A DNA stretch of 64,000 nucleotides, from contig NZ_QMEK01000003.1 of NCBI RefSeq assembly GCF_003390845.1, forward strand, positions 372,001-436,000, written 5' to 3'. The position numbers and the translations under genes are program-made. The stretch's first letter is position 1, and each line of letters opens with the position of its first letter. This DNA is from Tropicimonas sp. IMCC34043 (GTDB taxonomy: Bacteria; Pseudomonadota; Alphaproteobacteria; Rhodobacterales; Rhodobacteraceae). Positions 56,826 to 64,000 of this stretch are shown here, one piece after another. Below the pieces are notes generated by a model. That model was not told the origin of the DNA and did no database searches. It saw nothing but the letters and a program-made list of their open reading frames with translations.

Positions 56826-58130
56826 ATGAAAATCGCCATGATCGGAACGGGATACGTTGGCCTCGTATCCGGCGTTTGTTTTTCCGATTTCGGGCATGAG
56901 GTCGTCTGCGTCGACAAGAATCCCGCGAAGATCGAGATGCTGGAACGTGGCGAGGTCCCGATTTACGAACCCGGGCTCGACGCGCTGATGGAACGCAACG
57001 TGGCGGCCGGGCGGCTGTCGTTCACCGGCGATCTTTCGCAGGCGGTCGAAGGCGCGGACGCGATCTTCATCGCGGTTGGCACGCCGACGCGGCGTGGCGA
57101 CGGCCATGCCGATCTGTCCTATGTCTTTGCCGCGGCCGAGGAAATCGCCAGCTGCATGACAGATTATGCGGTCATCGTCACCAAATCGACGGTGCCCGTC
57201 GGCACCAACCGCAAGGTCGAGGAGATCGTGCGCGGTGCGAACCCCGATCTGGTGTTCGATGTCGCCTCGAACCCCGAATTCCTGCGCGAAGGGGCGGCGA
57301 TCGACGATTTCATGCGCCCCGACCGGGTGGTTGTCGGTGTCTCCTCCGAACGCGCGAAAGAGGTGATGGGCGAGGTCTATCGCCCGCTGTTCCTGCGCGA
57401 TTTTCCCATCGTCTATACCGATCTTGAATCGGCCGAGATGATCAAATACGCCGCAAACGCCTTTCTTGCGACCAAGATCACCTTCATCAACGAGATCGCG
57501 GCGCTGTGCGAAAGGGTCGGTGCCGACATCAAGTCGGTGTCGAAGGGCATGGGTCTTGACGGTCGCATCGGCAACAAGTTCCTGCATGCCGGCCCCGGCT
57601 ATGGCGGATCGTGTTTTCCCAAGGACACCAGCGCGCTGGCGCGGATCGGCCAGGATCACGCCGTGCCGCAGCAGATCGTCGAGGCCGTCATAAAGGTCAA
57701 TGACGAGGTCAAGCGCCGCATGGTGGCAAAGCTGCAGGACCTTTGCGGTGGCACCTTCAACGGCCGCACCATCGCGGTCCTCGGCGTGACCTTCAAGCCC
57801 AACACCGACGACATGCGCGATGCGCCCGCGCTGACCATCGTGCCGGCGCTGATCGGCGGCGGGGCCAAGGTGCGGGTCGTCGACCCGCAGGGCAGGCGCG
57901 AGGGCGAGGGGCTGTTGCCCGGGGTGACCTGGGTCGAGGATCCCTATACCGCTGCCGAGGACGCCGACCTGCTGGTGCTGCTGACCGAGTGGAACGAGTT
58001 CCGCGCGCTCGATCTGTCCCGCATCGCCTCGGGGATGGCCGCGCCGAAGATGGCCGATCTGCGCAACATCTATTCCCGGCACGACGTGATCGAGGCGGGC
58101 TTCACCGACTACGTCGCCGTCGGCCGGTAA
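56826..58130 (+). CDS. ugd: UDP-glucose 6-dehydrogenase
   Basis: Oxidises UDP-glucose to UDP-glucuronate with two NAD. The 434-residue protein starts MKIAMIGTGYVGLVSGVCFS, then EPGLDALMERN, VGTPTRRGDGHADLSYV, KSTVPVGTNRKVEEI, NPEFLREGAAIDDFMRPDRV, the catalytic Cys in GGSCFPKDTSALAR, and GVTFKPNTDDMRDAPAL. It supplies the substrate of the adjacent epimerase, so the two form a UDP-uronate supply unit. A strong terminator follows. Confidence 0.97.
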   Translation: MKIAMIGTGYVGLVSGVCFSDFGHEVVCVDKNPAKIEMLERGEVPIYEPGLDALMERNVAAGRLSFTGDLSQAVEGADAIFIAVGTPTRRGDGHADLSYVFAAAEEIASCMTDYAVIVTKSTVPVGTNRKVEEIVRGANPDLVFDVASNPEFLREGAAIDDFMRPDRVVVGVSSERAKEVMGEVYRPLFLRDFPIVYTDLESAEMIKYAANAFLATKITFINEIAALCERVGADIKSVSKGMGLDGRIGNKFLHAGPGYGGSCFPKDTSALARIGQDHAVPQQIVEAVIKVNDEVKRRMVAKLQDLCGGTFNGRTIAVLGVTFKPNTDDMRDAPALTIVPALIGGGAKVRVVDPQGRREGEGLLPGVTWVEDPYTAAEDADLLVLLTEWNEFRALDLSRIASGMAAPKMADLRNIYSRHDVIEAGFTDYVAVGR

Positions 58131-58151
58131 CGAAGCCGGTTCGTAACAAAC

Positions 58152-58195
58152 GGGCGGCGCGGCACATCTCGTGACCGCGCCGCCCTTTCCTGTTT
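58152..58195 (+). terminator. Strong intrinsic terminator after ugd
   Basis: Perfect 11-bp GC arms (58152-58162 and 58175-58185) with a 12-base loop, followed by TTTCCTGTTT. It ends the envelope-sugar cluster and faces the convergent symporter gene. Confidence 0.88.
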
Positions 58196-58229
58196 GCCGG
58201 GCACAAGTCCGTGCCGTGGCGAGGGCTGT

Positions 58230-59591
58230 CTATTCCGCCGGATGCGGCCGGGCAGCGTCGGCCAGGACCTCTTCTGCATGGGGGTCGATGCCGAGATGTT
58301 CCTCCAGCAGCCCCGCGTTCGGGTCGTTGTAGATCCCGACATCCACCTTGCCCTCGGACTTGGCGACGATGGTCGAGACCACCGCATCGCCGGTGATGTT
58401 CACCGCGGTGCGGATCATGTCCATCAGCCGGTCGACCCCGAGGATCAGTGCAATCCCCTCGATCGGCAACCCGACCTGGGTCAGCACCATGGTCAGCATG
58501 ACAAGGCCCACGCCCGGCACGCCGGCGGTGCCGATCGAGGCCAGAACGGCCATGGCGATCACGGTCAGATAGCCGCCGATCCCCAGATCGACGCCATAGA
58601 CATTGGCCAGGAACACGGTCGCGACGCCCTGCATGATCGCGGTGCCATCCATGTTGACGGTCGCGCCCAGCGGAACGGTGAAGGAGGCGACCGAGTTGTC
58701 GACCCCCATCCGTTCGGTCACGCAGCGATAGGTGACCGGGATCGTGGCGTTGGAACTGGCCGTCGAGAAGGCGAACAGCTGCGCGGGCCGGATCTTGGCC
58801 ATGAAGGTCATCGGGTTGAGCCCCGACAGCACCTTCAGCAGCACCATCAGCGTGACGAAGAGGTGCAGCAACAGCACACCGGTCAGCGTTGCGACATAGG
58901 CCAGAACCGGCACGAACAGCCCGACCCCCTGTTCGGCAAAGACCTTGGCGATCAGGCAGAACACGCCGATGGGGGCAAAGGCCATGACGATCTCGACGAC
59001 CTTCATCATCAGCTCGTTCATGTATTCGGCCGCCAGCGCGAAAGGCTTCGATATCTCGCCCAGCATCAGCGCGGCGACGCCCACCACGATGACATAGAAG
59101 ATGACCTGCAGCATGTCGCCGTTGGCCATCGCCGAGACCGGGTTCGAAGGCACGATATTGGCGAAGACGTCCCAGACGGTGGGAGCGGTCGCCGCCGTGA
59201 TCGATCCGGCTTCGATCCCCTCCATGCTGAATCCGGCGCCGGGGCCGACGATTGTCGCGATGATCAGCGCCACCGCAATCGCGATGGCCGTGGTCAGCAT
59301 GTAGAGCACAAAGGCCTTGCCGCCGACCCGGCCGAGAATGCGGATGTCGCCGATCCCGAGCACGCCGCAGATCAGCGAAAACACGACCAGCGGCACCACA
59401 AGCATCTTCAACGCATTGACAAAGGCCTTGCCGATCATGGCGAACAGGCCGCCGACGATGTGTTGGTTGATGAAGGGCGCGTCGATCAGGTTGAAGATGA
59501 CGCCGATGATCACACCGGCCACCATGCCGATCATGATCCTTGCCGTCAGCGAAAGTTTCGGGCCTCCGCCAGGAATAGCTTCGCTTGTCAT
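58230..59591 (-). CDS. Dicarboxylate/amino acid:cation symporter (DAACS family)
   Basis: The 453-residue inner-membrane symporter of the GltP/DctA family imports glutamate, aspartate or C4-dicarboxylates with Na+ or H+. The re-entrant loop motif ACATASSNATIP-type is present (FSTASSNATIPVTYRCVTER), followed by LGATVNMDGTAIMQGVATVF with the NMDGT signature and DRLMDMIRTAVNITGDAVVS for substrate and cation binding. A hydrophilic tail of about 45 residues follows. It has its own 243-bp upstream region and is divergent from rnhB. Confidence 0.94.
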   Translation of the reverse strand: MTSEAIPGGGPKLSLTARIMIGMVAGVIIGVIFNLIDAPFINQHIVGGLFAMIGKAFVNALKMLVVPLVVFSLICGVLGIGDIRILGRVGGKAFVLYMLTTAIAIAVALIIATIVGPGAGFSMEGIEAGSITAATAPTVWDVFANIVPSNPVSAMANGDMLQVIFYVIVVGVAALMLGEISKPFALAAEYMNELMMKVVEIVMAFAPIGVFCLIAKVFAEQGVGLFVPVLAYVATLTGVLLLHLFVTLMVLLKVLSGLNPMTFMAKIRPAQLFAFSTASSNATIPVTYRCVTERMGVDNSVASFTVPLGATVNMDGTAIMQGVATVFLANVYGVDLGIGGYLTVIAMAVLASIGTAGVPGVGLVMLTMVLTQVGLPIEGIALILGVDRLMDMIRTAVNITGDAVVSTIVAKSEGKVDVGIYNDPNAGLLEEHLGIDPHAEEVLADAARPHPAE

Positions 59592-59834
59592 TGTCGCACC
59601 TCGCCATTGTTGCTGTTGAGTATGTCGAGCTTGATTGTATTAACCTAACACAGAAACCGCCTTGTGAACGCCACTGACGCTCGTAGCCGGGCCTTTTGCC
59701 CGTATCCTGACCTCGTGTGCAGCACCGTTGCCTGTTTTCTGGCAGGTCGCGCGGCGTTTGATTCAGGACACGGAGTCTGGCGGTGGGCGGAATTTGGGCT
59801 TGCGCAAGACGGAAAGGCGCGCTCGGTTGGCGCC

Positions 59835-60462
59835 ATGAAACCGGATCTGGAAATGGAACTGGCCGGCTGGGCCGAAGGCGCGCGCGTGATCGCAGGCGTC
59901 GACGAAGTGGGGCGCGGGCCGCTTGCGGGGCCTGTGACCGCGGCGGCGGTCGTGCTTGACCCCGGCAACATCCCCGAGGGCCTGGACGACAGCAAGAAGC
60001 TGTCGCCGAAACGGCGCGAGGTGCTGGCCGGGCTGATCCGCCAGAGCGCCTGGGTGGCGGTCGTGCATGTCAGCGTCGAGGAGATCGAGCGGCTGAATAT
60101 CCTGCGCGCGGCACATCTGGCGATGGTGCGCGCGCTCCGCATGCTCGATCCGGCGCCGGACTACGCGCTGATCGACGGCAAATTCGTGCCGCGGGATCTG
60201 CCCTGCCGGGCGCGGATGCTGATCCGCGGCGATGCGCGTTGCCTGTCAATCGCGGCTGCCTCGATCGTGGCCAAGGTGGCACGGGACGAGCTAATGGTGG
60301 ATTTGGCGCAACAGCACCCCGGCTATGGCTGGGATCACAACGCGGGCTACCCGACGCCCGAACACAAGGCGGCGCTTCGAGATCTGGGGGTAACCCCACA
60401 TCATAGGCGTTTGTTCGCACCGGTGCGCAACATCTTGTATCAAGGCAAATCGCCAAGTGATT

Positions 60463-60464
<2 letters not shown>
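59835..60464 (+). CDS. rnhB: Ribonuclease HII
   Basis: Cleaves RNA in RNA-DNA hybrids and single ribonucleotides in DNA. The 209-residue protein has the catalytic DEDD set: Asp-Glu in IAGVDEVGRGPLAGPV, Asp in ALIDGKFVPRD, and Asp near SIVAKVARDELMVDLA; it ends with YPTPEHKAALRDLGVTPHHR. ATG 59835 (MKPDLEMELAGWAEG) gives the family length; an in-frame open stretch upstream to 59664 lacks family residues. The stop overlaps the first GANTC site of the ccrM promoter. Confidence 0.95.
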
Positions 60465-61666
<1,202 letters not shown>

Positions 61667-61777
61667 TCCGAACTCACGTCCCGTCGGGGTGCCCGTCGTG
61701 ACGTGGCGTCCATCCAGAATACCGGAAAATACCGTGTTTCCGCCGGTGCCTGTGACCTGACACAGCCGCACCTACTG

Positions 61778-61807
61778 GCCCCGCCTCGATTGAGGCGGGG
61801 CTTTTTT
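61778..61807 (+). terminator. Classic intrinsic terminator after ccrM
   Basis: Perfect 10-bp arms (61778-61787 and 61792-61801), GATT loop, then six T residues. It is the clearest Rho-independent terminator of the window. Confidence 0.95.
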
Positions 61808-61835
61808 GTGCCGGGGGCACCCCGGCCCGGCGGAC

Positions 61836-62285
61836 CTATGCCCGCTCTGCTGCGAAGGCCTCCATCAGCGCCGGAAAATCCGCCATCCCGGGGAAGTGTT
61901 CAAAGCTGTGGCGCGCCGGGGTCGTGGCCCAGGGCAGTTTTTCGGCGGTCATCGTCTCGATGAACGGATCGCACCAGGACGGCACATCGAACATGGTCGG
62001 GCGGATGTTGACGAAATCCTCCATGCCGGTGATCCGGGTGAACATCCAGGTCAGGCATTCCGGGCAGAAATAGTGGTCGAGCTGCGGGCCGCGCAGCCCG
62101 CCCTTGACCGGGTCGCCCTGAACGACGCGAAGGCTGTGGGCCGGCACCATCGCGGTCAGCGAAAACGCGCTCGAGCTCATCTTCTGGCAGCCGGTGCAAT
62201 GGCAGGCGGCGGTCATGAAAGGCGGCTCGGAAACCTCGATGCGGGTGGCGCCGCAACGGCAGGTGCCGGTCTGGGGGGCGGTCAT
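61836..62285 (-). CDS. GFA-family zinc-binding protein
   Basis: The 149-residue protein of the glutathione-dependent formaldehyde-activating (GFA/CENP-V) fold has zinc Cys sets in TGTCRCGATRI, AACHCTGCQKMSSSAFS and YFCPECLTWMFTR. Most members are of unknown substrate and do not act on formaldehyde. The ATG at 62285 follows GGAGGACAAAGAG. It lies downstream of mutY by 96 bp on the same strand. Confidence 0.9.
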   Translation of the reverse strand: MTAPQTGTCRCGATRIEVSEPPFMTAACHCTGCQKMSSSAFSLTAMVPAHSLRVVQGDPVKGGLRGPQLDHYFCPECLTWMFTRITGMEDFVNIRPTMFDVPSWCDPFIETMTAEKLPWATTPARHSFEHFPGMADFPALMEAFAAERA

Positions 62286-62381
62286 TCTCTTTGTCCTCCT
62301 GTGTTGGCCCGATGGATCAGGCCCTGCCCGAGACCACCACGGATCGCGGCCGGGGTGCAAGGCGGGCGCCGTAACCCCGGT

Positions 62382-63467
62382 TCAGCGGGGGTCGGGGTTT
62401 GCGCGGTCGAACGCGCTGGAGGCCAGCGCCCAGACCTTGCGCATCACCGTGGGAAGATCCTCGGGACGGAACGCGCGCGCCGGGACGAAGTGGCCCTGCA
62501 CCGGGTCGGTTGCGGCGGCAACATCGGCGATCTGCACCTGAAGGCGCAGATGAAAATGCGTGAAGGTATGGCGAACCTCGGCCTCCAGCGCACGCCAGTC
62601 GGCGGCAACAGGCGGGGCAGGCGCGGGGGCCTCGGACCAGTCCGAGCCCGGCCAGCCCAGCATGCCGCCCAGCAACCCGCGTGGCGCCCGGGTTTCCAGC
62701 AGCAGCGCACCATCGGCGCGGCGCGCGACATAGGCGATGCCAAGCCGGATTGGCTTGGCGGTCTTTGGCGCGCGCCGCGGCAGTTCGGCAGCGATGCCGC
62801 TGGCCCGCGCGGCGCAGCACCGGGTCAGAGGGCAAATCCCGCAGGCGGGCGAGGTCGGCGTGCAGATCGTGGCGCCAAGGTCCATCACGGCCTGCGCATG
62901 ATCGCCCGGATGCATTTCGGGCGTCAGGCGATGGGCGAGGGCGACAAGCTGCGGCTTGGCGGTGGGCAGCGGGGTCTCGACAGCGAAAAGCCGGGCCATC
63001 ACCCGCTCGACATTGCCGTCGACCACCGTCTCGGGCAGATCGAAGGCGATGGCGGCAATCGCGGCGGCGGTATAGGGGCCGATGCCCGGCAGAGCCTGCA
63101 GGGCGGCGCGGTCGGCGGGAAACTGACCCTCGAGAGGCCCGGCAACGGCCCGGGCGCATTTCAGCAGGTTGCGCGCCCGCGCGTAATACCCAAGCCCGGC
63201 CCATTCCGCCATCACGTCGGCGTCCTCGGCGGCAGCCAGCGCCTGCACCTTTGGCCAACGGGCGGTAAAGCGCAGGAAACGCTCGCGCACCGCCGCAACG
63301 GTCGTCTGCTGCAACATGACCTCGGACAGCCAGACCCGATAGGGATCGGGGTGTTCGCCGGATGCCCGCGCCGCCGGTCCGACCCGCCAGGGCAGGTCGC
63401 GGCCATGGGCCAGATACCATGCGCGCAGGGCTGCGGCCATTGCGGCGGGTTCGATTTCGTCACACAT
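62382..63467 (-). CDS. mutY: A/G-specific adenine glycosylase
   Basis: Removes adenine mispaired with 8-oxoguanine. The 361-residue protein has the catalytic Glu in YRVWLSEVMLQQTTVAAV, the helix-hairpin-helix LPGIGPYTAAAIAAIAF, the catalytic Asp in VDGNVERVMARLF and the [4Fe-4S] cysteines in ICTPTSPACGICPLTRCCA. The C-terminal NUDIX-like 8-oxoG recognition domain includes GGMLGWPGSDW and FTHFHLRLQV. It is divergent from the DUF721 gene. Confidence 0.96.
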   Translation of the reverse strand: MCDEIEPAAMAAALRAWYLAHGRDLPWRVGPAARASGEHPDPYRVWLSEVMLQQTTVAAVRERFLRFTARWPKVQALAAAEDADVMAEWAGLGYYARARNLLKCARAVAGPLEGQFPADRAALQALPGIGPYTAAAIAAIAFDLPETVVDGNVERVMARLFAVETPLPTAKPQLVALAHRLTPEMHPGDHAQAVMDLGATICTPTSPACGICPLTRCCAARASGIAAELPRRAPKTAKPIRLGIAYVARRADGALLLETRAPRGLLGGMLGWPGSDWSEAPAPAPPVAADWRALEAEVRHTFTHFHLRLQVQIADVAAATDPVQGHFVPARAFRPEDLPTVMRKVWALASSAFDRANPDPR

Positions 63468-63550
63468 TCTTTATTCCCCGCATGGTCAAGCGTCTGGTCG
63501 CCGGCCCGACCGTCGGTGTAGATAGACCGAGGAACAGGATTTGTCAGGTC

Positions 63551-64000
63551 ATGGCGGCACCCCGAAAGCCCATCGCCGGCCCGCGCCGGCGGATGCGCGG
63601 GTTCGAACGAACCTCGAGCCTTCTCGGCGAGCGGATTCGCACGGCGTCCGAGAAGCGTGGCTTTGCCGAGACGCGGCTGCTGACCCATTGGGCCGAGATC
63701 GTCGGGCCCGATATCGCCGGGGTTACGCGCCCGCTTTCGGTCAGCTATGCCCGCGGGGGGTTCGGGGCGACTTTGACGGTGCTCTGCCCCGGGGCACAGG
63801 CACCGCTGTTGCAGATGCAGGAACCGCGGCTGCGCGAAAAGATCAATTCCGTCTATGGCTATGCCGCCATCACGCGGATCCGGTTTACCCAGACCGCGCC
63901 GACAGGCTTTGCCGAAGGTCAGGCGCAGTTTGATCCGGCGCCAAAGACCGCGCCGCGGGTCGCTGACCCGGTGCTGGTCGTGCAGGCCGAGGCGATGGCA
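63551..64000 (+). CDS. DUF721/DciA-like protein, cut by the window end
   Basis: 150 codons are visible and the frame is still open at the edge. The N-terminal half carries the DUF721 (DciA-related) pattern: RGFERTSSLLGERIRTASEK, ETRLLTHWAEIVGPDIAGVT, PLSVSYARGGFGATLTVLCP and QEPRLREKINSVYGYAAITR. DciA proteins help load the replicative helicase; alphaproteobacterial members are little studied. ATG 63551 lacks a strong ribosome site. It is divergent from mutY, an arrangement common in Rhodobacterales. Confidence 0.88.
   Translation, partial: MAAPRKPIAGPRRRMRGFERTSSLLGERIRTASEKRGFAETRLLTHWAEIVGPDIAGVTRPLSVSYARGGFGATLTVLCPGAQAPLLQMQEPRLREKINSVYGYAAITRIRFTQTAPTGFAEGQAQFDPAPKTAPRVADPVLVVQAEAMA

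Overview
The window looks like a chromosomal segment of a facultatively autotrophic alphaproteobacterium of the Rhodobacterales (Rhodobacter/Rhodovulum/Paracoccus-like). The reasons are a red-type (form IC) RuBisCO operon with CbbX and a divergent CbbR, tripartite TRAP transport, a CcrM GANTC methyltransferase next to rnhB and mutY, and uniformly GC-rich, tightly packed genes. This is inferred from gene content; no taxonomic search could be run.

Layout. (1) 0.1-10.9 kb: Calvin-cycle operon on the minus strand, cbbF-P-T-A-L-S-X-E followed by a 6-phosphogluconate dehydrogenase, with cbbR divergent. (2) 10.9-21.3 kb: eutBC (ethanolamine ammonia-lyase), a TRAP transporter and a DeoR-type repressor on the minus strand. 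Divergent from them is a three-gene operon resembling glycerol(-3-phosphate) catabolism: two flavoproteins and an FGGY kinase. A perfect 23-bp palindrome lies between the two directions. (3) 21.5-38.6 kb: mixed chromosomal genes. They include a secreted protein of seven Cys/Trp repeats beside a transglutaminase-like protein, katG, a probable quinone/aldehyde-stress operon (NADP-binding protein, DoxX, glyoxalase-like), an Hsp70-like ATPase, an M20 amidohydrolase, a CBS-domain protein with an ArsB/NhaD-type transporter, and yeiH with its LysR regulator. (4) 38.7-51.2 kb: an accessory island. Wreckage of a P2-like tail module (tail-chaperone-like ORF, 5' tape-measure fragment, 3' gpD fragment) surrounds a Septu-type defence pair (PtuA ATPase plus PtuB HNH nuclease, visibly lower in GC) and a MerR / MFS pump / extra methionine aminopeptidase group. 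Beyond it lie a TetR regulator, a decayed MFS gene and an RND pump. A tRNA-Arg(CCT) sits at the right edge with its 3' end facing the island. (5) 51.9-58.1 kb: LacI-type regulator and an envelope-sugar cluster (GT2, LAB_N membrane protein, ArnT-like GT39, UDP-glucuronate epimerase, UDP-glucose dehydrogenase) that reads as a pathway putting a uronic acid on lipopolysaccharide. (6) 58.2-64 kb: dicarboxylate symporter, then rnhB, ccrM (three GANTC sites in its promoter), a GFA-family protein, mutY and a DUF721/DciA-like gene cut by the window end.

The most interesting part is the Septu pair, whose ATPase carries about 170 residues ahead of the Walker A region. It is lodged between the tail-chaperone-like ORF and the tape-measure fragment of the dead prophage, next to a possible resistance cassette (spare MetAP plus exporter).
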